Origin: JBEKDJ01 sp050014415
GTDB lineage: Bacteria > Desulfobacterota > BSN033 > UBA1163
Assembly (NCBI GenBank): GCA_050014415.1
Contig: JBEKDJ010000163.1
Location: forward strand, 1 to 9,895
DNA length: 9,895 nt
Direction of reading: 5' to 3'
In this document: positions 1 to 7,350 of the stretch, one piece after another
Layout of the letters: every line of letters begins with the position of its first letter
Numbering within the stretch: position 1 is the stretch's first letter
Position numbers and translations under genes: made by a program
The notes under the pieces: generated by a model
Database searches by the model: none
Told to the model about the DNA's origin: nothing
Seen by the model: only the letters and a program-made list of their open reading frames with translations

Positions 1-102
1 CCGGACGAATGTGCACCCAAAAGGTTCCGTTACAAAGTTGAAGTGGCTTACGGCAGCCGCTTTGAACCCTGGATTCAAAGGATCGATAAATTGTTTAAGT
101 AA
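1..102 (+). CDS. C-terminal end of an unidentified protein (partial, 5' end outside window)
   Basis: The first plus-strand frame is open from the window edge to a TAA at 100-102 and gives 33 residues. They look protein-like: a charged and aromatic mix with YKVEVAYGSRFEPWIQRI near the middle and a basic LFK end. There is no start codon because the gene would begin outside the window. I do not recognise the family. The gene would be convergent with the redox operon. A weak hairpin followed by four T's lies 27 bases past the stop, which fits a gene end here. The other frames through this stretch are also open for short distances (a 90-codon plus frame from a GTG at 11, and a minus frame of about 45 codons without a usable start), so the choice rests on the residue composition and the stop-then-hairpin arrangement. 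Confidence 0.4.
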   Translation, partial: PDECAPKRFRYKVEVAYGSRFEPWIQRIDKLFK

Positions 103-291
103 CCCGGGTAGGGTGTTAGGGAAGTTGTCAAATGAGTTAAGTCATTTGTTTTGCGTACAGTCAGGAGTAAGTTATTTAAAGATCTTCACTGAGTCCCCAT
201 TTACCCTTATGGTACCATTGATCTTTATTAAATTTCATTTTGATAACATTCCAATATTCACTTTTCATAATCTTAAACTCTGAACTCCGAA
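103..291. other. Convergent intergenic spacer
   Basis: This AT-rich stretch lies between the probable plus-strand gene end and the last operon gene. I see no convincing gene in it. It holds an 8-base inverted repeat (177-184 with 220-227) that encloses a 10-base palindrome (209-218), and the motif attccaatattc (248-259), which recurs in the spacer at 2227-2338. No GC-rich hairpin followed by a T-run is visible for the minus-strand operon, so how that operon terminates is unclear. Confidence 0.5.
129..152 (+). terminator. Weak possible rho-independent terminator for the plus-strand gene
   Basis: A perfect 7-base stem (CAAATGA at 129-135 pairing with TCATTTG at 142-148) with a 6-base loop is followed directly by TTTT. 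It lies 27 bases after the stop at 102. The stem has only two G-C pairs and the T-run is short, so it would be a weak terminator. On the minus strand the T-run becomes an A-run ahead of the stem, so it does not suit the redox operon. Confidence 0.3.
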
Positions 292-2226
292 CTAGCAGAC
301 TTCTCTTATTTGGGCAATGATCTGTTCGGTCTTGAAGTGCCTCAGACTGATGGCTCCTGAAGGGCAGGTGGCATTACAGGCCCCGCATCCCTTGCAGAGG
401 GCCTCGTTGACCGTCATGACCTTTCGATAGGGGTCGAGTTTCAGGGCCCGGAATTCACAGATCTGTTCACAGAGACCGCAGCCGGCGCAGAAAGAGACAT
501 CCACCACGGATGTGATCGGCTCGATCTTCACTCTTCCTGCAAAGAGGGGAATGGTTGCCCGAGAGGCTGTTCCATGGGCTTGTGATAGGGTATCAGAGAT
601 ATCTTTTGGTCCTTGGCAGGTTCCAGCCAAAAAGATGCCGTCCGTCGCTGTGTCAAGAGGCCTCAATTTGGGATGGGCCTCCAAATAGAAATGATCCGGA
701 CTTTGAGAGAGTTTAAGAAGGCTACGGACTCGATTTGCATCTTTTCGTTGTGTGAGGCCTGTTGCCAAGACAACCAAATCCGCCTCTTCCTCATAGGGTT
801 CCCCTAAGAGCTCGTCATCCGCCTTGACGATCAATTTTCCGGATCGTTGATAGATCTCGGATGGGATTCCCTTCCTGTAAAGAACGCCTTTTTTCTGAAC
901 TTGTTCATAGAACTGTTCATATCCCTTTCCAAACGCTCTGATATCAATATAGCAAATGGTGACTCGGGCATCAGGAATTCGGTCCTTGATGAGAGAAGCC
1001 TGTTTGGCTGTAAACATACAACAGACTCTGGAGCAATATTCATTGCCCACCGTTTTATCTCTCGATCCAACGCATTGGACGAAGACGATGTTTTTTGGCT
1101 CTCTTCCGTTGATCTGGATCTTTCCTTGGGTGGGCCCACTCGTTGAGAGCAGTCTTTCAAACTCCAGTCCGGTGATGACATTCTTATAATGGCCATATCC
1201 AAACTCAGGTTTCTCTCTCGGGTCGAAGGGATCATAACCCGTGGCCACGATGATCGTCCCGATATCGAACTGGTATTCCATTCCCACCTGCTCGAACTGA
1301 ACTGCCCCCTCCGGGCAAATCTCTCTGCACCTTCCACATTCCCCCTTTTGGAGGAAAAGGCAATTCTCCGAATCGATGGTATAGGTGAAGGGGACGGCAT
1401 GAGGGGAGGGGAGATAGATTGCTTTTCTCTCGTCCAATCCCATATTAAATTCACTCCTTACCCTGACGGGGCAGACCTCTTCACATTTTTTGCAGCGAGT
1501 ACATTTTTCTGGATTGACGTATCTGGGATTCTGCTTGATCCTTGCCTTGAAACTGCCCACAAATCCTTCCACCTCTTCCACTTCACTTTGGGTCAGGACG
1601 TGAATGAGGGGGTGAGCACCAACCTCTTCCAGCTTAGGAGTTAAGATGATGGATGTCTCCTCCAAATTGGGAAAGGTTCGATCCAATTGGCCGACATGGC
1701 CTCCCAGGGTAGGTGATTTTTCAACCAGATAGACTTCAAAGCCTGAATGGGCGATATCGAGACTGGCCTGAATTCCAGCAATGCCACCACCAATGACGAG
1801 CACGGAGGGAGTGACCCCCATTTCCTTTTCATCCAAGGCTTCGTGGAGCGAGACTTTTGCAACGGCGGCAGCAATCAGATCCATGGCCTTTTTCGTAGCT
1901 TCCTCTTTGCTTGCGTGAACCCAAGAACACTGCTCACGGATGTTGGACATCTCAAAAAAGTAGGGGTTGAGGCCTGCCGATTGAACGGCTTTTCGATAGG
2001 TAGGTTCGTGCATCCGAGGAGAGCAAGCAGCTACCACTACCCGATCAATGCCCGAATTCTTGATATCGTTTTTGATCAATTCCTGGCCAGGATCAGAACA
2101 CATGTACTGGTAATTTCGGGCAGCTTCGACATGCGGGAGAGATTGAGCAAATACCCTCACCTTCTCGATATCTACCGTAGCCGCAATGTTGATCCCACAA
2201 TGACAAATATAGACACCGATCTTCAT
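292..2226 (-). CDS. hdrA: HdrA-like FAD/iron-sulfur protein, full-length type (copy 2)
   Basis: 644-residue protein related to heterodisulfide reductase subunit A, the FAD subunit that carries electron bifurcation in HdrABC complexes; probably cytoplasmic, with no signal or membrane segment seen. Domains in order: an N-terminal HdrA domain (CHCG at 8-11, AACSPRMHEP near 66-75, C100); FAD-binding GGGIAG at 146-151; a two-cluster ferredoxin insert (C242, 245, 248, 252 and C289, 297, 300, 304); the HdrA-specific inserted cluster motif C385, C398, C402, C403; the FAD-closing segment ATDGIFLAGTCQGPKD near 527-541; and a C-terminal two-cluster ferredoxin (C580, 583, 586, 590 and C611, 614, 617, 621). 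The usual HdrA motif with two cysteines after TFPT is altered here: the aligned residues are E190 and I193. It starts with ATG preceded by a weak AGGT-type ribosome site that partly adjoins a CCCAATTGGG palindrome. It is the last gene of the block, 112 bases after the other HdrA, and ends in TAG. Family assignment is secure; the electron partner is inferred. Confidence 0.93.
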   Translation of the reverse strand: MKIGVYICHCGINIAATVDIEKVRVFAQSLPHVEAARNYQYMCSDPGQELIKNDIKNSGIDRVVVAACSPRMHEPTYRKAVQSAGLNPYFFEMSNIREQCSWVHASKEEATKKAMDLIAAAVAKVSLHEALDEKEMGVTPSVLVIGGGIAGIQASLDIAHSGFEVYLVEKSPTLGGHVGQLDRTFPNLEETSIILTPKLEEVGAHPLIHVLTQSEVEEVEGFVGSFKARIKQNPRYVNPEKCTRCKKCEEVCPVRVRSEFNMGLDERKAIYLPSPHAVPFTYTIDSENCLFLQKGECGRCREICPEGAVQFEQVGMEYQFDIGTIIVATGYDPFDPREKPEFGYGHYKNVITGLEFERLLSTSGPTQGKIQINGREPKNIVFVQCVGSRDKTVGNEYCSRVCCMFTAKQASLIKDRIPDARVTICYIDIRAFGKGYEQFYEQVQKKGVLYRKGIPSEIYQRSGKLIVKADDELLGEPYEEEADLVVLATGLTQRKDANRVRSLLKLSQSPDHFYLEAHPKLRPLDTATDGIFLAGTCQGPKDISDTLSQAHGTASRATIPLFAGRVKIEPITSVVDVSFCAGCGLCEQICEFRALKLDPYRKVMTVNEALCKGCGACNATCPSGAISLRHFKTEQIIAQIREVC

Positions 2227-2338
2227 AACCTACCCAATTGGGATGGTGGAATAATGGATTGATGGAATATTGGGTTCAACAAGAATACGAAAAGAAAAAG
2301 GATCTACTCTTTTGTTGCCCATTATTCCAATATTCCAT
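2227..2338. repeat. AT-rich inverted-repeat spacer between the two hdrA genes
   Basis: This 112-base spacer contains a 12-base perfect inverted repeat, atggaatattgg at 2262-2273 against its complement at 2327-2338. Second arms (tggaataatgg at 2247-2257 and cccattattcca at 2318-2329) and an inner CAACAA/TTGTTG stem lie in the same spacer. Its left half closely matches the spacer at 7278-7322. A 10-base palindrome cccaattggg sits at 2233-2242, directly upstream of the weak ribosome site of the downstream hdrA. No gene is visible in it. It could form an RNA hairpin, or be a remnant of a dispersed intergenic repeat. Confidence 0.6.
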
Positions 2339-4597
2339 TTATCTCCGCCCTTTCACTACGATGGCGCAGGCCATAGAGGCTGCACCGCTGGCTTGGGCCA
2401 CCGTGTCCGGAATATCCTTGGGTCCCTGACAGCACCCTGCGAGATAGATTCCTTCTACCCCCGTCTGAATGGGATCGAGACCGGGGGCCTCCGCATAGAA
2501 TCGATCCGAAGATCGATCCAGATGCAGCATGCCGCTCAGCGTATCTTCTTCTTTCCGCGGCACGAGTCCTGAGGCCAAGACGACCAGGTCCGCTTCCAAC
2601 TCGAAAGGTTCTCCCAGGAGGGTATCTTCGGCTCTCACCACCAATTTCCCATTTCTTCGATAGACCTCGGAGGGATTTCCTCTTCTGTAGACGATCCTCT
2701 CTTTTTGGACCCTCTCGTAGAACTCCTCAAATCCTTTTCCGAAGGCCCTCACATCCATATAGAGGACGGTGATAGAGGCATCCGGGACTTTGTCTCTAAG
2801 AAGATGGGCTTGTTTGGCAGTATACATACAGCAAACCCTCGAACAATATTCATTGCCTACCGCTTTATCCCTCGACCCGACACAGTGGATAAAGACGACC
2901 TCCTGAGGCTTTCTCCCTTCGATGAGAATTTCGCCGTTTGTCGGACCCGAGGCCGAACAGAGCCTCTCTATTTCAAGACCGTGAAGGACGTTGGGATAGA
3001 TCCCATATCCGAATTCGGGCTTGCCTCTCGGGTTGAAGGGATCGAAACCGGTTGCGAGGATAATGGCTCCCACATGTAGCTCAATGATCTCTTCTTTCAT
3101 TGCATAATCGACGGCTTTGGGCTGACAGGCCTTGGCGCACTCTCCGCAATCCGAACATCCTGCGCAGTTGAGACAACGCCTTGCCTCCTCCATCACCTCC
3201 TCCAGGGTGAGGCTATCGACAAGGGGTTTCACCATATCGGGGAGGACTTCTCGCTCCATCCTTTTTCGATAGGGAAGGAGACTTCTCAAGGATGAGATCT
3301 GCGTCCCTTCGGACTCCCTCCCTTGGAGGAGATCTTCTCCGCGAAGGTATCGATCAATGGAGATGGCTGCCTTCCTCCCGTGGCCCATGGATTCGATAAT
3401 GGTCCCAGGACCTGTGACGATATCCCCGCCCGCAAAGACCCCTTTCACATCGGTTTCCAGGGAGAAGGGATTGACCTGAATCATTCCTCTTCGTGCCTTT
3501 TTCAACCCTTTAAAAGAACGCAGGATAGACTCTGCCGCGGCGATACCACCCGCGATAAAGATCGCATTATAGGATTGAACGAGTGTATCTAAAGAGATGT
3601 CCTTTCCCACTTGGGTGTTGAGCTTGACCTCAATACCCATTTTATTGATGATAGAGAGATCTTTCTCCACCACCCGCCTTGGAAGGCGATAGGAAGGGAA
3701 ACTATGTAAGAGAAGACCACCCAACTCATTTTTGGACTCAAAAACGGTGACACTGTAACCCATTTTTCTCAGATCGTATGCGGCCGTGAGTCCGGATGGA
3801 CCTCCGCCCACGATGGCTACCTTTTTGCCCTTATCTTCGGGAGGGGCGAACTCAAATTCAGGTTCTTCAACATGATCGACGAGGAACCTTTTGAGTTGAC
3901 AGATAGAGATAGGACGATCCTTTTCGATCCGTTTACACTCCCTTTCACAAGGGTGAGCACAGGCATAGGCCAGAATGCCTGGGAAGGGGAGTTTTTCCCT
4001 CACCAGTTCAAGGGCCTCTTTGAGCTTGCCTTGCGAGATGAGGGCCACATAGCCCTGGGCATTACAGTGGAGGGGACAGGTAGCGGTACACGGGGGAGTG
4101 CCGCGGCGATCGATCGTATATTTGAGTGGAACCGCTTGGGGGAAGGAGACATAGATTGCCTTTCTCTTTCCCAACCCCATGTCAAATTCATTGGGAAGAG
4201 TGACCGGACATTGAGCCGCACAGTCCCCGCACCCTGTACACTTGGTCATTTCGACATAACGGGGTTTCTTTCTGACGGTGACCTTGAAATGTCCAGCCTT
4301 GCCTTCGACGTTAACGATCTCCGAGTAGGTGAGAAGGTTGATGTTAGGATGATTGGCCGTATCCACCATTTTCGGCGTGCTAATACAAGCAGAGCAATCG
4401 AGGGTGGGAAAGGTCTTGTCCAACTGGGCCATATGGCCTCCAATGCAAGTCTCCTTTTCCACCAAATGGACCTTAAACCCCTTATCAGCACTGTCCAAGG
4501 CAGCTTGCATGCCGGCGATCCCGGCCCCAATGATTAGGATTTCGGGAATCACCTCTCGGATCTCTTCGCTCTTCATCTGTCCCATTTGTTCAACCAT
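2339..4597 (-). CDS. hdrA: HdrA-like FAD protein with nested GltD/NfnB-like flavin module (copy 1)
   Basis: 752-residue HdrA-family flavoprotein with an unusual architecture. HdrA part: FAD motif GAGIAG at 24-29; the CxxC motif after TFPT (C68, C71); ferredoxin cluster C120, 123, 126, 130; later CGEC-type cysteines (C484, 487, 491); the HdrA inserted-cluster motif C572, C585, C589, C590; and the FAD-closing segment GVEGIYLAGCCQGPKD near 713-728. Between the two ferredoxin halves (about 165-474) lies a GltD/NfnB-like unit: cysteines C170, 174, 178 and C213, 217, 221, a second dinucleotide motif GGGPSG at 264-269, and GVFAGGDIVTGP near 386-397. C475, C478 and C481 add a further possible cluster site. 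The NAD(P)H-binding subdomain normal in GltD is absent (residues about 350-380). The N-terminal HdrA domain and C-terminal ferredoxin are also absent. An in-frame TGA (4601-4603), two codons upstream of the ATG, rules out a longer start. No strong ribosome site is seen; ATGs at codons 5 and 8 are alternatives. Probable role: flavin/Fe-S electron relay or bifurcation with the neighbouring subunits. Confidence 0.9.
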   Translation of the reverse strand: MVEQMGQMKSEEIREVIPEILIIGAGIAGMQAALDSADKGFKVHLVEKETCIGGHMAQLDKTFPTLDCSACISTPKMVDTANHPNINLLTYSEIVNVEGKAGHFKVTVRKKPRYVEMTKCTGCGDCAAQCPVTLPNEFDMGLGKRKAIYVSFPQAVPLKYTIDRRGTPPCTATCPLHCNAQGYVALISQGKLKEALELVREKLPFPGILAYACAHPCERECKRIEKDRPISICQLKRFLVDHVEEPEFEFAPPEDKGKKVAIVGGGPSGLTAAYDLRKMGYSVTVFESKNELGGLLLHSFPSYRLPRRVVEKDLSIINKMGIEVKLNTQVGKDISLDTLVQSYNAIFIAGGIAAAESILRSFKGLKKARRGMIQVNPFSLETDVKGVFAGGDIVTGPGTIIESMGHGRKAAISIDRYLRGEDLLQGRESEGTQISSLRSLLPYRKRMEREVLPDMVKPLVDSLTLEEVMEEARRCLNCAGCSDCGECAKACQPKAVDYAMKEEIIELHVGAIILATGFDPFNPRGKPEFGYGIYPNVLHGLEIERLCSASGPTNGEILIEGRKPQEVVFIHCVGSRDKAVGNEYCSRVCCMYTAKQAHLLRDKVPDASITVLYMDVRAFGKGFEEFYERVQKERIVYRRGNPSEVYRRNGKLVVRAEDTLLGEPFELEADLVVLASGLVPRKEEDTLSGMLHLDRSSDRFYAEAPGLDPIQTGVEGIYLAGCCQGPKDIPDTVAQASGAASMACAIVVKGRR

Positions 4598-4696
4598 TAA
4601 TCATAATTCCAAATCTCAATCCCACCAGACCGGGATCAAATGTCAACTCCAAAGGCCAAATGCCAAAGATTTTGGATTTTGGGTTTTGACATTCAT
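4598..4696. repeat. Intergenic spacer with degenerate TTTGG/CCAAA repeats
   Basis: This 99-base spacer between the NuoG-like gene and hdrA copy 1 is rich in short repeats of the type ccaaa and its complement tttgg. They are bounded by a perfect 8-base inverted repeat, aatgtcaa at 4639-4646 and ttgacatt at 4686-4693. The interior pairs imperfectly (several tttgga/tccaaa combinations), so an RNA hairpin is possible. No gene or clear promoter is visible. It differs in sequence from the other two spacers of the operon. Confidence 0.5.
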
Positions 4697-7264
4697 TCAA
4701 TTTCTTCCTTTCTTTAGGCTTTCGACTTTTACTGATATCGTGCCCGCTTCATCAATGATAGGACAGGGATATGGAGCAGTGATTACTCCTCGAGCGGGTT
4801 TTGAGGATAATTTCACTTTCATCCTCAAAGAACGACCCCCATGGGTTGAAATCTGAACGACTTCTTCATCTTCGATCTTAAGAGATCGGGCATCCTCAGG
4901 GTTGATTTCCAGGTAGGGTTTTTCAGAGACCCTCTTTAAGGCATCACTCTTTGAACTAAGAAGACCGGATTGGAAAAGGGAGGGCCTTTGGACCAGCTGG
5001 AATGGATATCCTTCCGGAATTGGAGAACCCCACGTTCTTCCAACCGGTATGAGTTTCGCTTTTCCAGCTGGAAAGGCGTTAGCATAGAGATAAGAAGCAT
5101 CATTTAGCCATTGCCCTCCATCCTGAATACCTTTGTAATGAGGGATAAGACGACAGATTTCTTCAAAGACGGCCTCAGGCGTTTCTCCTGGTATAGGACA
5201 TTCGAAAAAGGTTAACAGGCTATGGAAGATGTCGAAATCTGATTTTGATTGATTGCGGGGTGGACGAAGAGGATTCAACTTCTGGACCCTTCGCTCCAGA
5301 TTGGTGTAGGTTCCGCTCTTTTCCACAAAGGCACTGGCGGGAAGAACAACGTGCGCCATCTTTGCAGTCTCGGTCATGAAGAGATCCTGGACGATGAGGC
5401 ATGGGAGATTTTCCAGGGCCTTCTTCAGTTCATCGGTATTGGGATAAGTGAGGAGTGGGTTTTCCCCGACGATATAAACGGCCTTTAACTTGCCTTCTTG
5501 TACCTTTTGGATGAGGTGTTTCGTTTCCCATCCTCCGACTTTCCCAAAGTCCCCTATGTCGATGGCTCCCTGGGCATTGCATTTATCCAGGAGGATGAGG
5601 ATTCCGGAAGACTCCTTCCCGATATGGCCTGTCATGAGAGCCAGATTAGAAGCAGCAATGGCGATCTCTTTCTGGGGAAGATGGGACCAAAGACCGGATC
5701 CAATCAGAATCATGGCTTTTTTAGCTTGTGCATATGCCGTGGCTGCTTTGTCGATCTCTGCCCTCATTGCCTCTGGAAAGCTCCCCAGCCACTCATCTTG
5801 AGAGGAGGAGGTGTAGGGGGGTGTCATCTTCTCTTTCAATTCTTCCATCCCTTGAGTCTTTTCTGCGATGAAGCCTTTGTCCTCAAGACCCTCCCTCAAT
5901 ATTGTTCCAATCATGGCGTTGAGCAGGGAGACCTCCATCCCGGGTTTATCTATGAGAGTAATGCAGGGATGATTTACGGGAGAGATCTGTGTGGCTCGTG
6001 TGAGATCGATATCATGAGAGCCCAATACAATCAACTGAGCCTTGTTCCTTCGAATCGCCAAATGGATCTCATCTCTGATGATCGGGTGTGTAGCCGCAGG
6101 GTCTGCACCAATCACGAGAATGCAATCGGCTTTTCGAATCTCTTGGATTGAATTGGTAGAGGCGGCCATACCCAATGTCTTTGCCAAACCTTCTGTCAAG
6201 CCCCTGTAAGCACTGCCGCTCCCATAACCGATCTGATTTGTTCCGATTGCCTCTCGAAACAATTTCTGGAAGAGATAAAATTCCTCATTGGTCAATCGAC
6301 TGGAGGTCATGCCGGCAATCGCTTCAGGCCCGAACTGATCCTTAATTGCTTCAAGCTGATGGGTTATAAACTGAAGAACCTCATCCCACGAGGCCTCTTT
6401 GAATGCCCCGTTAACTCTTAGAAGTGGGGTCCTGATTCTCTCCGGGTGGTCGATGAAGTCCCAGCCAAACCTTCCTTTGACGCAGAGGTTCCCATCGCTC
6501 GGACCCTTGCCAGGATCGGAGAAGACCCGCTTCACTTCTCCATCTTTCGAGCTTATGGTGAGCAGGCATCCACATCCACAGTAAGGGCAGGGGGTTGTCG
6601 TCTCTTGTAGCTCCCACAGCTTGGTCGTATAGTCAAAACGATCGCTGGTGATGGCTCCTACTGGGCATGTATCTAAGCATTGGCCACAAAATTCGCATCG
6701 GAGGGGGCGATGGAAGTCCGTATCGATCGCTGTCTTAATTCCTCTTCGTGTAAAGGAAAGTTCTCCCACTCCCTGAATCTCATCGCAAATGCGGGCACAT
6801 CGGCCACAGAGAATGCATTTATTAGGATCTCTTTGAAGGAGGAGAGAACGATTATCCCCAGGGAAAGTCATTGGTTCCCATGGGTAAAGTGTCTCTTCTA
6901 CTCCGTATTCATAGATCAACGTCTGGAGGTCACATTCGCCTTCTTTTTCACAACGTGGGCAGATCATCGGATGATTCAGCAGGATGAGTTGAAGCTGTAA
7001 CCTTCTCGATTTAATGATCTCTGGAGATTGGGTAACGATCTCCATTCCATTTTTTGCAGGAGTAAAACAGGAGGGTAAGAGTTCAGATTTTCCTCTCTGC
7101 TGGACGACACAGAGACGGCAAGCGCCGAAGGGGATGAGTCTTCGGTCGTGGCAGAGAGAGGGGATGCGGACGCCAGCGGATTGAGCCGCCTCGAGAATCG
7201 TCTTTCCCTTCTCAACCTCAATCTCAATTTCATCAATCTTTAGTTTGATCATTGGATTTGCCAT
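4697..7264 (-). CDS. NuoG / formate dehydrogenase alpha-like iron-sulfur molybdopterin-family subunit
   Basis: 855-residue protein of the NuoG/FdhA family. In order: a [2Fe-2S] ferredoxin domain (C38, C49, C52, C66); the His-Cys [4Fe-4S] motif of NuoG and Fe-hydrogenases (H98, C102, C105, C111); a two-cluster ferredoxin (C150, 153, 156, 160 and C190, 193, 196, 200); the molybdopterin-oxidoreductase Fe-S domain (C226, C229, C233, C261); a central molybdopterin domain (about 275-690); and a C-terminal molydop-binding domain (about 780-850). In formate dehydrogenases a Sec or Cys metal ligand precedes the H-x-P-T/S-V-x-G-L motif; the aligned stretch here (about 346-360) has Ala352 and Tyr353 instead. 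Formate oxidation is therefore doubtful, and a wiring or scaffold role as in complex I is more likely, although a bound Mo/W-pterin cannot be excluded. GGAG lies only one base before the first ATG, so the ATG at codon 5 (7252) is an alternative start. It follows the NuoF-like gene by 86 bases. BamG-type subunits are the closest functional analogy I can name. Confidence 0.9.
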   Translation of the reverse strand: MANPMIKLKIDEIEIEVEKGKTILEAAQSAGVRIPSLCHDRRLIPFGACRLCVVQQRGKSELLPSCFTPAKNGMEIVTQSPEIIKSRRLQLQLILLNHPMICPRCEKEGECDLQTLIYEYGVEETLYPWEPMTFPGDNRSLLLQRDPNKCILCGRCARICDEIQGVGELSFTRRGIKTAIDTDFHRPLRCEFCGQCLDTCPVGAITSDRFDYTTKLWELQETTTPCPYCGCGCLLTISSKDGEVKRVFSDPGKGPSDGNLCVKGRFGWDFIDHPERIRTPLLRVNGAFKEASWDEVLQFITHQLEAIKDQFGPEAIAGMTSSRLTNEEFYLFQKLFREAIGTNQIGYGSGSAYRGLTEGLAKTLGMAASTNSIQEIRKADCILVIGADPAATHPIIRDEIHLAIRRNKAQLIVLGSHDIDLTRATQISPVNHPCITLIDKPGMEVSLLNAMIGTILREGLEDKGFIAEKTQGMEELKEKMTPPYTSSSQDEWLGSFPEAMRAEIDKAATAYAQAKKAMILIGSGLWSHLPQKEIAIAASNLALMTGHIGKESSGILILLDKCNAQGAIDIGDFGKVGGWETKHLIQKVQEGKLKAVYIVGENPLLTYPNTDELKKALENLPCLIVQDLFMTETAKMAHVVLPASAFVEKSGTYTNLERRVQKLNPLRPPRNQSKSDFDIFHSLLTFFECPIPGETPEAVFEEICRLIPHYKGIQDGGQWLNDASYLYANAFPAGKAKLIPVGRTWGSPIPEGYPFQLVQRPSLFQSGLLSSKSDALKRVSEKPYLEINPEDARSLKIEDEEVVQISTHGGRSLRMKVKLSSKPARGVITAPYPCPIIDEAGTISVKVESLKKGRN

Positions 7265-7350
7265 ACTCCACTAAGATTGAAATAATGGAATGATGAAATA
7301 CTGGAATATTGGGTGAAATCAACGGGACCTAAATTCTTCCATTATTCTCC
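7265..7350. repeat. AT-rich inverted-repeat spacer between NuoF-like and NuoG-like genes
   Basis: This 86-base spacer contains a perfect 10-base inverted repeat, aataatggaa at 7281-7290 and ttccattatt at 7337-7346. It also has tggaatattgggt at 7302-7314, which is identical to 2263-2275 in the spacer between the hdrA genes. The two spacers also share the order of flanking motifs (aataatgga to the left, tcaac to the right). No gene is seen. It is probably a member of a dispersed intergenic repeat family. Confidence 0.6.

Noticed and set aside
60..80. Perfect 7-base hairpin ctttgaa/ttcaaag, resembling a tRNA T-arm
   Set aside because: No surrounding cloverleaf and no CCA or anticodon arm can be drawn; it lies in the probable coding tail.
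1..136. A minus-strand open frame of about 45 codons running off the left edge
   Set aside because: It follows a TGA directly and has no ATG or GTG start, only one TTG with no ribosome site; it looks like the shadow of the plus-strand frame.
11..283. A 90-codon plus-strand open frame starting at GTG
   Set aside because: No ribosome site, no recognisable domain, it overlaps the more plausible first-frame C-terminal tail at 1-102, and its second half is low-complexity AT-rich sequence.
831..1454. A 207-codon minus-strand open frame within hdrA copy 2
   Set aside because: It is in another frame of a gene with complete HdrA motifs and is rich in Ser/Arg without any domain; it is a shadow frame.
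2227..2290. Possible internal promoter for hdrA copy 2 (TTGAAC, 17 bases, CATTAT on the minus strand)
   Set aside because: The -10 match is poor and it lies within the AT-rich repeat, where such matches are expected by chance.
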